Positions 10,180 to 20,347 of a stretch of 64,000 nucleotides of DNA are shown here, one piece after another. A model generated the notes under the pieces. The model did no database searches. It had not been told where the DNA came from and was given only the letters and a program-made list of their open reading frames with translations. Source of the stretch: Apirhabdus apintestini (GTDB taxonomy: Bacteria > Pseudomonadota > Gammaproteobacteria > Enterobacterales > Enterobacteriaceae); the NCBI GenBank assembly GCA_033977085.1, contig CP138906.1, positions 124,001-188,000 of the forward strand, written 5' to 3'. Position 1 is the first letter of the stretch, and every line of letters begins with the position of its first letter. The translations under genes and the position numbers were made by a program.

Positions 10180-10865
10180 GTGAGCCTAAACGCGGCGCTG
10201 CCGCATCTATTGATATTGATGCCCTGCTTCAGGACACCTGGCTGCAGGTGATAAGCCTGCGATATGGTCCAAAATTCCAGGACGGGGAAGGTCGCAGACT
10301 ATGGGAGCGCTGCATTGCTGATGTCGAGCGTGTGCAGCGTGAGCTAAAAGCAAGCGAGCTCGATGAAGCTAGCTGTCAGCATATTCTTACAGCGCAGTGT
10401 GCGCTGCTCGATGAGGCGGTCAAAGGTCGCGGTGTGGAGGATGACGCCTGTGTGCAGTGGTACGATATTCCTCTGCAAGGGCACTTCCTTGGCACTATGG
10501 ACGCTGGTGATACACTGTGCGATCGCATGCGCGATGTGTTGCGTGAACCGGCTCCTGAACTGGCTGTCGTGACCTGCTTCCAGCGCATCATGATGCTAGG
10601 GTTCCTTGGCAGTTTCCGCTCTCTGAACGACCCGGAGCGCCAGAAACTTGTCAACGCACTCAGTGAACATGTCACGCCGTTCAGCTATCCACAAACTCAC
10701 CCAGTACTGGCAGAAAGTCGTGCCGGACAGGGAATGGGGGGCTGGCTGGCGTCGTGGCCCGCACGTATTGGCCTGAGCTTAATAGTGGTTGCCGCACTCT
10801 GGTGGGGGCTGGATCGCTGGCTTGACCAGACGCTGTTGACACTGTTGCCGGGGGCCGCGAAATGA
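10176..10865 (+). CDS. tssL: T6SS membrane complex protein TssL (DotU family)
   Basis: TssL is an inner-membrane protein that binds TssM and the baseplate. It is 229 residues with no frame break. The cytoplasmic domain includes LLQDTWLQVISLRYGPKFQDG, CALLDEAV and the WYDIPLQGHF region. One C-terminal membrane helix follows (IGLSLIVVAALWWGL) with a short periplasmic tail. The cytoplasmic acidic and aromatic features match DotU proteins. ATG at 10176 overlaps the tssK stop, and its own stop overlaps the next gene, so the genes are coupled. No peptidoglycan-binding domain is fused; that role is probably taken by the following gene. Confidence 0.92.
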   Translation: MSEPKRGAAASIDIDALLQDTWLQVISLRYGPKFQDGEGRRLWERCIADVERVQRELKASELDEASCQHILTAQCALLDEAVKGRGVEDDACVQWYDIPLQGHFLGTMDAGDTLCDRMRDVLREPAPELAVVTCFQRIMMLGFLGSFRSLNDPERQKLVNALSEHVTPFSYPQTHPVLAESRAGQGMGGWLASWPARIGLSLIVVAALWWGLDRWLDQTLLTLLPGAAK

Positions 10866-12574
10866 GTCCTGCACAACGGCGCGGGCTTGCGCTATGGGCC
10901 GCCCTGTTGAGTGCAGTGGTCTGCCTTGGTTTTCTGCCGATCACCCGACTGGCTTCCGTGCTCGTTTTGCTGGCGATGCTGGGGCTTATTATGGCGTGCT
11001 GGTATGTTGCCAGTCGTCGCCCGGAGCACGATGTCACCCTGAGCCTGGATGATCTCCCGGAAGCTACTTACCGTCAGCCTGTGGTGCTGGTCTGTGGCGA
11101 TCTGCCGCTGGCCTGGCCGCATCAGTCACCGGTACTCACTGTCACTCAGGGATGCTGGATCCGCGTGGAGAGCCATCTGGATCTTGAGCAGGTTGCCCGC
11201 CACGTACTGTGGCTGCGCCCTGACTGGGGATGTCAGCTGTCGGTGATGGTCAGCGTCTGTCCTCAAAAGCATGCTGACAGCGAGCGGCTTACCAGTCGCC
11301 TGCTGGCCCTGCGCTGGCAGGTCAGCCAGTTGCGTAAAGAGACCGGTCATTCTGTGCCGCTGATTTTGAATGGTCAGATCGGTAGTGCGATGACGAATGA
11401 TATGCTCTGGCAGGCCGCGATCTTGGGGAGGGGGTGAAGGTCTGGCGTGAGTCTTCAGCACCGAGCTCAATCGCTGCGTGGGTCACTACCGGTGGAGCGG
11501 CTGCGATGCAGCAACAGGTGCTGATGAACAGCCTGATGAAGCTGGTTCCATCAGCACGTTAAAGCCGTTTTTATAGATGAGAACCCCGATATTCCTGTCA
11601 TCGCCCCTACTGCGGTGCTTTGGGGAATGGGGCCTATCCTTGCCGAAAGTCTGGCTACATCGGCCTGGACGGCGTGGCTGTCCCGTCACACCGCTATGCA
11701 GCAGGTGACTGGCTGGCAGCCGGTAGGAACGGACAGTACGGTGATTTCCCTATTCCCGGATTTTATCCTGCCGCTGCTACCGGAAGGGCGGGGTCTCACG
11801 CCCGGCGGGCGAACCTGGCGCTGTGCGCTTGGGCTCTTCACTCTGGCGGCGATTGCAGCGCTGCTCTGCAGTGGCTGGAACAATCGTCAGTTACTGCAGC
11901 GCGTGAGCTTTGATATTGCCCGCTATGACCGTATCCCGATGAATAATTTTGTACCAAAAGCCGATGCCGTTGCTGTCCTGCGTGATGATGCGGCGCAGCT
12001 GGATGGCTGGGCACGCAATGGTGTACCGGCCCGGATGAGCCTCGGTTTATATCAGGGCGAGCGTCTGCGAATGCCAGTGCTGGATGCAATCCGCTCATAT
12101 GTGCCTCCGCCACCGCCGCCAAAACCGCAGCCGAAACCCAAACCGGTACCGAAAATTATCCGCCTCGACAGCATGTCGCTGTTCGATTCCGGCAAGTTCG
12201 TGTTGAAAACCGGCTCCACCAAAATGCTGGTCAACTCCCTGGTGGGCATCAAAGCGAAGCCGGGCTGGCTGATTGTGGTCAGTGGCCACACCGATAACAC
12301 CGGTAATCCGAAACTGAATCAGACATTGTCCCTGAAGCGCGCTGAGGCTGTGCGTGACTGGATGCGGGATACCGGCGACGTGCCGGAAAGCTGTTTTGCA
12401 GTGCAGGGCTATGGCGAAAGTCGCCCCATCGCAACCAATGACACACCGGAAGGGCGCACGCTTAACCGCCGTGTCGAAATCAGTCTGGTGCCGCAGGCTG
12501 ATGCCTGCCAGCTACCGGGCGCCCCCTCAGCGTCATCGCAGGATGATGACGTATCACAACACAATGGAGAGTAA
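10862..12574 (+). CDS. T6SS-associated inner membrane protein with C-terminal OmpA/MotB peptidoglycan-binding domain
   Basis: This is a protein of about 570 residues coupled to tssL (ATGA overlap). Two membrane helices lie near the N-terminus (GLALWAALLSAVVCLGFLP and VLVLLAMLGLIMACWYVA) and a third lies near residue 325 (LGLFTLAAIAALLCSGW). A proline-rich linker follows (PPPPPPKPQPKPKPVPK), then an OmpA-like domain with LFDSGKFVLK, VSGHTDNTGNPKLNQ and GESRPIATNDTPEGRTLNRRVEI, which bind peptidoglycan. It probably anchors the secretion machine to the wall. Two breaks near 11430 and 11545 (one G, one A) are bridged in this span. The family is known beside tssL in Enterobacter-type clusters; the exact role is inferred. 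Confidence 0.85.
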
Positions 12575-12577
12575 TAC

Positions 12578-13070
12578 ATGGCAATTCCTGTTTATCTTTG
12601 GCTGAAAGACGACGGCGGCGCGGACCTGAAAGGCTCTGTAGACGTTCAGGATCGTGAAGGCAGTATTGAAGTGGTTGCACAGCAGCACAACCTGTACATC
12701 CCGACCGATAACAACACCGGCAAGCTGACCGGTACCCGTATCCACACCCCGTTCCTGTTCACCAAGGAAATCGACGCCTCCAGCCCGTATCTGTACAAGG
12801 CGGTTACCACCGGCCAGACCCTGAAGTCTGCCGAGTTCAAGTGGTACAAAATCAACGACGCGGGCCAGGAAGTGGAGTACTTCAACACCAAACTGGAAAA
12901 CGTGAAGGTGGTGAAAGTAAACCCGGTAATGCACGACATCAAGGACCCTTCCTACGAGAAACATAACCATCTGGAGCAGATAGAACTGCGCTACGAAAAA
13001 ATCACCTGGTCTTACAAAGACGGCAACATCGTTCATTCCGACGAGCTGGAACGAGCGCGCCACCGCGTAA
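12578..13070 (+). CDS. hcp: T6SS tube protein Hcp
   Basis: Hcp forms the hexameric inner tube and can carry effectors. ATG at 12578 follows GGAGAGT. The sequence MAIPVYLWLKDDGGADLKGS, HTPFLFTKEID and GQTLKSAEFKWYKINDAG is typical of the enterobacterial Hcp1 family, and IVHSDE is near the C-terminus. The uncorrected frame runs to 13096 with an atypical tail. Removing one C near 13046 gives the usual ending SDEWNERATA and a TAA at 13068-13070, so I take that as the true end (about 163 residues). Hairpins and an intrinsic terminator lie downstream, fitting high-level hcp transcription. It is the only hcp in the window. Confidence 0.93.
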
Positions 13071-13086
13071 GTGATGCGCCATATTT

Positions 13087-13103
13087 CGCGCCGTAGCGGC
13101 GCG
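13087..13103. repeat. Perfect inverted repeat just after hcp
   Basis: CGCGCCG (13087-13093) and CGGCGCG (13097-13103) form a 7-bp perfect GC stem with a 3-base loop, right after the hcp stop. There is no T run, so it is more likely an mRNA-stabilising hairpin than a terminator. Confidence 0.5.
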
Positions 13104-13203
13104 GGCGGTGTTCATGCACCCCGGTCACACGGTTATCTGTGCGCCCGGGGAGGCACTCGCCTGCCGCCTCGCTGCAACACGAACTATTGAGCGTAACCGC
13201 CTG

Positions 13204-13229
13204 ACGGGCAGCGCGTCCTGCCCGTTTTT
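13204..13229 (+). terminator. Intrinsic terminator between hcp and tssH
   Basis: A perfect 8-bp stem ACGGGCAG/CTGCCCGT (13204-13211, 13218-13225) with a 6-base loop is followed by five T. It should end much of the hcp transcript before tssH. Confidence 0.8.
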
Positions 13230-13356
13230 CTGCTTTTCACAACGTCTGCCCTGCGGGCGTTTTGCAAAGCAGTCACACATTTTATCAGTACTGACCTTAT
13301 GGGCATCGGTTAGCGGCCAGGGCGGTAGCGTGTCAAAAAGAGAGGGAATGAAACTC

Positions 13357-16023
13357 ATGGAAAATCCAGCCGTTCTGTTACGTCGCCTGAATCCTTACTG
13401 CGCCCGTGCGCTGGAAGGTGCCGCCTCCCTGTGTCAGACCCGCGCCCACGCGGAAATTTACCCGGAGCACTGGCTGCTGAAGCTGCTGGAGCAGGGCGAA
13501 GGCGACCTGACGGTGCTGGCGCGCCGCTACGAATGGGACATGGATGCGCTGTGGCAGGACCTGCTGGGCTGGCTCGACAATCTGCCGCGTTCGGTGCGGG
13601 GGCGACCGCAGCTTTCCGGCAACATGCTGAGCCTGCTGCAGGAAGCCTGGCTGCTGGCCTCACTCAGTGGTGAAGCGCAGATACGCAGCCTGCATCTGCT
13701 GACAGCGCTGACCGGTAAGCCAAAACTGCTGCGCTGCGACGGCCTGTGGCCGATGCTGACCCTGGCGCAGAGCCAGCTTGAGCGCTTAACGCCGCTGCTC
13801 GACGCGCAGTCGGATGAGCGCCCGGAAGTGCAGCAGGAAGCAGAGCTCGCCTGCGCGGGTGGCGATGTGGAAATGGTGGGGCGCCCGGCAGGGGCTGAAG
13901 CAGGGGCTGACGGGCTGAAGGCCGGTGAAGCTGAACCCGGCCCTGCAGAACGCGCTGGATAAATTCACCCTCGACGTGACCGCCAGAGCGAAGGAAGGCA
14001 AAATCGACCCGGTATTTGGCCGGGACACGGAAATCCGCCAGATGGTGGATATTTTGTCGCGCCGCCGCAAGAACAACCCGATTCTGGTCGGAGAGCCGGG
14101 CGTCGGGAAAACCGCGCTGGTGGAGGGGCTGGCGCTGCGCATTGCCGAAGGCAATGTGCCGGCCTCCCTCAAACCCGTGGCGCTGCGCACGCTTGACCTT
14201 GGCCTGCTGCAGGCCGGGGCGGGTGTGAAGGGTGAATTTGAACAGCGCCTGAAAAACGTGATTGATGCGGTGCAGCAGTCGCCGGTGCCGGTTTTGCTGT
14301 TTATTGACGAAGCGCACACCATCATCGGCGCGGGCAACCAGGCCGGGGGCGCCGATGCGGCCAACCTGCTGAAACCGGCGCTGGCGCGCGGCGAGCTGCG
14401 CACCATTGCCGCCACCACCTGGAGCGAATATAAGCAGTATTTTGAGCGCGACGCCGCGCTGGAGCGCCGCTTCCAGATGGTAAAAGTGGACGAGCCGGAC
14501 GACGAGACCGCCTGCCTGATGCTCAGGGGCCTGAAATCGCGCTACGCCGAACACCATCATGTACACATCACCGATGAGGCAGTGCGCGCCGCCGTCACGC
14601 TGTCCCGCCGTTACCTGACTGGGCGCCAGTTGCCGGATAAAGCCGTCGATTTGCTGGATACCGCCGCCGCGCGGGTGCGTATGAGCCTTGATACCGTGCC
14701 GGAGCCACTGACCCGGGTGCGTGCGCAAATGACCGCGCTGGAAATGGAAAAACAGGCGCTGCTGGAAGATGTCGCCGTCGGTGACGGCGCGCAGGGTGAA
14801 CGGCTGGCCGCTATTGAGCAGGAAGAGGCGCGCCTGAGCGGGGGCTCGGCGGGCTGGAAAGCCGTTACCATCAGGAACAGAAGCTGACTGAACAACTGCT
14901 GGCCAGCCGCCAGGATATCGCCCGCCGGGAAGAGGCTTACGCGCTGCAGCAGCAGCTCAGCGGGCTGCAGCACACCAGCCCGCTGCTGTCTGTGGATGTG
15001 GATGTGCGCACCGTCGCCAGCGTGATTGCCGACTGGACCGGGGTGCCGCTCTCCTCGCTGATGAAAGACGAGCAGTCGGAACTGCTGAACCTGGAGACGG
15101 AAATTGGCAGGCGCGTGGTCGGGCAGGACGTCTCCCTTAACGCCATCGCTCAGCGCCTGCGCGCGGCGAAGACCGGGCTGACGCCAGAAAACGGCCCGCA
15201 GGGCGTGTTCCTGCTGGTTGGCCCGAGCGGCGTTGGGAAAACTGAAACCGCGCTGGCGCTGGCCGACGTGCTGTACGGCGGGGAGAAATCGCTGATTACC
15301 ATCAACCTGTCGGAGTACCAGGAGCCGCACACCGTTTCCCAGCTAAAAGGCTCACCGCCGGGCTACGTCGGTTACGGGCAGGGCGGTATTCTGACCGAAG
15401 CGGTGCGCAAGCGCCCGTACAGCGTGGTGCTGCTGGATGAAGTGGAAAAAGCGCACCGCGACGTAATGAACCTGTTCTATCAGGTGTTCGACCGCGGCTT
15501 TATGCGCGACGGCGAAGGGCGCGAAATCGACTTCCGTAATACGGTCATTCTGATGACCTCGAACCTCGGCAGCGACCACATCATGCAGTTGCTGGATGAA
15601 CAGCCGGATGCCGGCGAAGCCAGCCTGCAGGAACTGCTGCGCCCGATTTTACGTGACCACTTCCAGCCGGCGCTGCTGGCGCGCTTCCAGACCGTGATTT
15701 ACCGGCCGCTGGCGCAGGCGGCGATGCGCACCATCGTGGAAATGAAGCTCGCGCAGGTGAGTCAGCGCCTGCGCCGCCACTACGGCCTGAGCACGCATAT
15801 TGAAGAGAGCCTGTACGACGCCCTGACCGCCGCCTGCCTGCTGCCGGACACCGGCGCGCGCAACGTCGACAGCCTGCTGAACCAGCAAATCCTGCCGGCG
15901 CTGAGCCGGCAGTTGCTCACGCACATGGCGGCGAAGCAGAAACCGCAGGCTCTGACGCTCGGCTGGAGTGAAGAAGAGGGCGTCGGAATGACGTTTGACC
16001 TGCCACAGGGAGTGCACGCATGA
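13357..16023 (+). CDS. tssH: T6SS AAA+ ATPase ClpV (TssH)
   Basis: This is the hexameric ATPase that disassembles contracted sheaths for reuse. I chose ATG 13357 (MENPAVLLRRLNPYC) because GAGGG lies about nine bases upstream; ATG 13348 is in frame but too close. Domains in order are a Clp N-domain (about residues 1-160), AAA1 with Walker A GEPGVGKT (about residue 245) and Walker B LLFIDEAHT, a middle coiled-coil, AAA2 with Walker A GPSGVGKT (about residue 621), SPPGYVGYGQGG and LLDEVEKAH, and the C-terminal small domain. Two breaks are bridged: one extra base near 13930 (before ALQNALDKFTLD) and one missing near 14865. The corrected size of about 888 residues is normal. The stop overlaps the vgrG start. 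Confidence 0.93.
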
Positions 16024-18396
16024 ACGGTAATCCTCCGATAAGATTCAGCCACAGCCATCACCGGCTTTCGGTGAAGGGGTGTGAAGCAGAGCTTGATGTG
16101 CTGGCGTTTGAAGGCCATGAAGCCCTGAGCAAACCGTTCAGCTACCGCATTGAGTTCACCAGCGCTGACCATACCCTCGGTCAGGAAATGATGCTGATGA
16201 AAGCCGCTGCCCTGACGCTGCAGGCGCCGGTGGAGCAGGGCTTTGGCATCAAAATCCAGCAGGCGGTGCGCACCCTGCAGGGGGTGGTGAGCGGCTTTGA
16301 ACGCCTCGGCACATCAAAAGATGAAACCCGTTACGCCCTGACGCTGCAGCCACGCCTGGCGCTGCTGGACCGTTCGCATCAGAACGCCATCTACCAGGAC
16401 ATGAGCGTCCCGCAAATCGTGGAAAAAATTCTGCGCGAGCGCCACGGCATGCGCGGGCAGGATTTTCTGTTCTCGCTGAGCCAGGAATACCCGCGCCGCG
16501 AGCAGGTCATGCAGTACGGTGAGGATGACCTGCACTTTATCACCCGCCTGCTGGGAGAGGTGGGTATCTGGTTCCGCTTTACCACCGACACGCGCCTGAA
16601 TATTGACGTGGCGGAGTTCTGTGACGGGCCGCAGGGCTATGAGAAAGGCCTGACGCTGCCGTCGGTGCCGCCGTCGGGGCAGCACTCGCAGGGCGCGGAC
16701 GCGGTGTGGGGAATGGAGAGTCATCATAGCGTGGTGCAGAAGCAGGTCAGCACCCGCGATTACAACTACCGGCAGGCCACGCAGGACATGAACGCCCGGG
16801 TGGATGTGACGCGCGGGGATGTCACCACCTACGGTGATGCCTACCACTATGCCGATAACTACCTGACGGCGGGCAGTGCGTATGAGCGCAGCCCGGCGCC
16901 GGAGTCCGGCGCGTTCTACGCCCGTATCCGGCATGAGCGCTACCTGAACGGTCAGACGCAGACCCGAGCCGTCACCAGCTGCCCGACGCTGGTACCGGGT
17001 ATGTTGCTGAAAGTGACGGGCGGAGACGAAGTGGCGGAGGTCTTTGGTCAGGGCGTTGTTGTGACCGCAATGCACACGCACGCCCGTCGTGACGAAGATT
17101 TTGGAGTGAATTTTGAGGGTATCCCGGACAGCGCGGACTTCAGCTTCCGCCCTGAGCCGGGGGCACGCCCGGTGATGGCGGGGACCCTGCCGGCCCGGGT
17201 CACCAGCACCACCGAAAATGACATCTACGGCCACATCGACAGGGACGGTCGCTACCGGGTTAACATGCTGTTTGACCGGGACAGCCGGGAGACCGGGTTT
17301 GAGAGCCTGTGGGTGCGCCAGTCGCGCCCGTATGCGGGGGATACCTACGGGCTGCACCTGCCGCTGCTGGCGGGCACCGAAGTGGCGATTGGCTTTGAGG
17401 ACGGAAACCCGGACCGGCCGTACATTGCCGGCGTGCTGCACGACTCGGCGCACGGCGACCACGTCACTATCCGCAACTACAAACGCAACGTGCTGCGTAC
17501 TCCGGCGAACAACAAAATCCGCCTCGACGATGAGCGTGGCAGGGAGCATATCAAGGTCAGCACCGAGTACGGCGGCAAGAGCCAGCTGAATCTGGGGCAC
17601 CTTGTCGACAGCGAAAAACAACGGCGCGGCGAGGGCTTTGAGCTCAGAACCGACGAGCGGGGCGCGATACGGGCACAGAAAGGGATTTTTATCAGCGCGG
17701 ACGGCCAGCCGCAGGCGCAGGGCCAGGTGCTGGAGATGGGGGCGGCAGTCAGTCTGTTGAAAGGGGCTGTAAACCAGATAACCGAATGGGGAAGTATCAC
17801 TCAGACTCATCATAATTTTTCTCCGGATGCGGGGTCGCTGAGAGAGTTTGTTAACGGGGCCAGTAATCTGAAAGAAGCCGCACTGGTGATGGCGGCACCC
17901 AAAGGTATTGCTGCCGTTACACCAGAAACCACCCTGTTGCACAGCGGAAAAGGTTTGTACTTACAGAGCCTGGGTGAAGTGAATATTGCAACGGCACAGC
18001 GGCATTCGGTTAATGCCAGCAAAGCAATTTCAATCCTTGCACAACAGGAAGGCATGCGTCTGGTGTCGGCGAAAGGCCCGCTGGCGGTAGAGTCTCATGC
18101 TGATACGTTGTCTATGACATCTCTGAAGGATGTCACCGTCCAGTCTACCCAGGGCATTTGCAACTGACGGCAAAAAACGGGATTACTCTGGGCTGTGGTG
18201 GGGCTTATATTCGTCTTACGCCACAGGGAGAGGTGCATATTCACGGGCCGGGATTAATCAGTCTTAAAGGTCTGCACGATTTGCAGGGGCCAGCCGGCGA
18301 GGATTTTCCTCTGCCAGAACTGCCGGCATCAGTATGCAAAGAGTGCCTTAAAAAGCTCAGGAACTGGCGCAGGGTTTTGTACCTAGGGAGGCATAA
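16020..18396 (+). CDS. vgrG: T6SS spike protein VgrG (block A)
   Basis: VgrG trimers cap the Hcp tube and carry effectors. The protein starts at 16020, coupled to tssH. It has the gp27-like base (FSHSHHRLSVKGCEAELDVL, YGEDDLHFITRLLGEVGIWF), a gp5-like OB fold (PARVTSTTENDIYGHIDRDG, HLPLLAGTEVAIGFEDGNPD) and a C-terminal DUF2345-type beta-helix. The frame breaks near 18160 and again at an A-run near 18350. Corrected, the protein ends with CKECLKKAQELAQGFVPREA at a TAA (18394-18396) that directly abuts the next ATG. Length is about 791 residues. There is no obvious enzymatic extension, so cargo is expected to be loaded through the adaptor gene that follows. Confidence 0.92.
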
Positions 18397-19149
18397 ATGA
18401 CCGCGCAATGGATTGAAGAAGTTGCTGTTACCTGCCGGGCTTCCGGAACTGATTATCTTGATATTATCGTTGACCAGGCAGGGCTGGATTTCAGCGTTAT
18501 TCCGGCACTGAATGCACTGTCGGTGGAGTGGCAGTCACTTTATCACGGGCTTCCGGAAACGTTTATCATCGATGATGCTCCGCTGGTTGCACGTATTATA
18601 ATTGATGATCTTCAGCAGATGCAGTGGTTGAAACATATGAGTCAGCAAGTTGCCGTTCAGGCTCCGTTGCTGCTGTTGTGTTCACACTGGCCTTTTTCTT
18701 CCCTGGCTCACTGGTTCACACAATGTATCGATATTCTTCAGGAAGGGCGGAGCGGGATTTTACGGTTTTACGATACGCGGATTTTCCCCGTGCTTTTTAC
18801 GCACGTCCTTAGTGAGGATCAGCAAAAGCCTTTATTGCGCCCTGTACTGTTCTGGGCATGGCAGGATATGGATGGTAATGCCAGAGGTATGCAAGGTTGC
18901 GGTACGCCCCAGACCCGCGATGAAAAACCTAACAAAATCGACCTCAGCGATCGCCAGCTTGAGTATCTGATGTGCATATGTGATGTCATGACCCTTCTGT
19001 CGCACTGTGCACCGCCAGCGGGTAGGTATGCATCACAACAGGCACTTTTTTCTGATTGTTACCAGGGCATGGTGGAGGCAACCAATCAGGGCATTATTCT
19101 GGATGAAGCACGTGAGGCCTGGGTCATCAAAAAGTGGTTTTACACATAA
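18397..19149 (+). CDS. DUF4123-type T6SS effector adaptor/chaperone
   Basis: This gene of 250 residues begins at the base after the vgrG stop. The central motif SGILRFYDTRIFPVLF and upstream APLLLLCSHWPFSSLAHW fit DUF4123 proteins, which hold an effector and load it onto a VgrG. The context (vgrG before, lipoproteins and a Tle1-like phospholipase after) suggests that the phospholipase is its cargo. No signal peptide or membrane segment is seen, as expected for a cytoplasmic chaperone. The frame is intact. Family assignment rests on motif similarity and position. Confidence 0.78.
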   Translation: MTAQWIEEVAVTCRASGTDYLDIIVDQAGLDFSVIPALNALSVEWQSLYHGLPETFIIDDAPLVARIIIDDLQQMQWLKHMSQQVAVQAPLLLLCSHWPFSSLAHWFTQCIDILQEGRSGILRFYDTRIFPVLFTHVLSEDQQKPLLRPVLFWAWQDMDGNARGMQGCGTPQTRDEKPNKIDLSDRQLEYLMCICDVMTLLSHCAPPAGRYASQQALFSDCYQGMVEATNQGIILDEAREAWVIKKWFYT

Positions 19150-19235
19150 GTAAGGGCCTGATGGTGAAAAGAAATCGTTTTATCCGCCGTTACATCCTCC
19201 CTTTTTAAATGCTCTTTTCATACAAGGAAAATCAG

Positions 19236-19760
19236 ATGAAACATTCACTGTTAAGCCCGCTGCTGGCGGGCCTGCTGCTGTTAACCGGCTGCTCGCAGCC
19301 TGCCGCTCAGGCCGGAGGCGGCGGTGGCACCATTAAAGCCATCAATCACACCAAATGGGCGATTAACCACTTCAGCGTGGATAACCAGTCGGGCATCGAC
19401 ATTATTGGTCCGTTTCAGGGGGCGGCGGTGGCTGCTGCTACAGCGCGCCCGCCCGCTGGACGCCGGGTATGACGGTACGTATTGACTGGGAAACCGGGGT
19501 GGGATATTCAGCGGATTTCCCTGGGTATGAAAATTGGGACAAGTATCTGGAATGGAAAAAAAATAAAAGCTCTAAAACGCCAGCACAGCAAAACCGTGCC
19601 GGTACCCGACTATAACGGCCAGGATGTGTGCGGTATCACGGTGCACTTTTTGCCCTGCGATGAGGTGAAGGTGACAACCAGCTGCTGGTCACCAAGAAAT
19701 GCCAGTTACCCGATAAAAGAGCCCATCAGGATGAAGGAGCCGAAGGTATGTCCGAAATAA
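19236..19760 (+). CDS. DUF3304 lipoprotein, copy 1 (presumed immunity for the Tle1-like effector)
   Basis: ATG 19236 follows AAGGAAA and opens a lipoprotein signal peptide with lipobox LLTGC. The mature part has DUF3304 features: GTIKAINHTKWAINHFSVDN, a glycine-rich stretch, a CC pair in CCYSAPARWTPGMTVRIDW, and C-terminal VPVPDYNGQDVCGITVHF. Frames change near 19425 and in the A-run near 19560; both are bridged in this span. DUF3304 lipoproteins often sit beside DUF2235 phospholipases and are thought to protect the periplasm. The last codons overlap a leftover copy of the effector gene start (19748). A near-identical second copy follows. Confidence 0.75.
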
Positions 19761-19783
19761 AGGAAACCAGTTTAGCCTGCCAC
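19748..19783 (+). pseudogene. Leftover 5' end of the tle1-like effector gene
   Basis: The bases from ATG 19748 encode MSEIKET, identical to the first seven residues of the full effector gene at 20335, and sit in the same place relative to the lipoprotein stop. After about ten codons the sequence turns into the leader of lipoprotein copy 2. This marks the junction of a tandem duplication. Confidence 0.75.
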
Positions 19784-19822
19784 CGCTCAGCGTTTAGTGC
19801 CTCTTTATACAGGGAAAGTCAG

Positions 19823-20347
19823 ATGAAACATTCACTGTTAAGCCCGCTGCTGGCGGGCCTGCTGCTGTTAACCGGCTGCTCGCAGCCTGCCGCTCAGGCC
19901 GGAGGCGGCGGCGGCACCATTAAAGCCATCAACCACACTAAATGGGCGATTAACCACTTCAGCGTGGATAACCAGTCGGGGATTGACATTATCGGCCCGT
20001 TTCAGGGCGGCGGCGGTGGCTGCTGCTACAGCGCGCCCGCCCGCTGGACGCCGGGTATGACGGTACGTATTGACTGGGAAAGTGGGGAGGGGGGTCAAAA
20101 GGCTTTCCCGGGTTTGCAGATACTGAAAAATATCTTGCTTGGGAAAAAAAATGAAGGCCCAGAACCGTCAGCACAGCAAAACCGTGCCGGTGCCCGACTA
20201 TAACGGGCAGGATGTCTGCGGTATCACGGTGCACTTTTACCCTGCGATGAGGTGAAGGTGACAACCAGCTGCTGGTCACCAAGAAATGCCAGTTACCCGA
20301 TAAAAGAGCCCATCAGGATGAAGGAGCCCAGAGTATGTCCGAGATAA
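19823..20347 (+). CDS. DUF3304 lipoprotein, copy 2
   Basis: This is a tandem copy of the preceding lipoprotein with the same signal peptide and lipobox (LLTGC) and almost the same first 95 residues. It differs mainly between about 20080 and 20150, where copy 1 reads ETGVGYSADFPGYENWDKY and copy 2 ESGEGGSKGFPGFADTEKY after correction. Frame breaks near 20090 and 20150 are bridged. The C-terminal part (VPVPDYNGQDVCGITVHF then YPCDEVKVTT) is shared. The stop (20345-20347) overlaps the effector start at 20335. Presumed immunity protein; specificity of the two copies may differ in the variable middle. Confidence 0.75.

Noticed and set aside
10176..10865. tssL with a fused peptidoglycan-binding domain
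   Set aside because: The frame is intact and ends after one membrane helix; the OmpA-like domain is in the separate next gene.
13664..14728. Minus-strand open frame of 354 codons
   Set aside because: It is the antisense shadow of the tssH AAA1 region; low-complexity His/Gln/Arg-rich composition and no motif.
16314..17942. Minus-strand open frame of 542 codons
   Set aside because: It lies entirely inside vgrG, is rich in His, Arg and Val as expected for an antisense shadow of a GC-rich gene, and has no ribosome binding site or family features.
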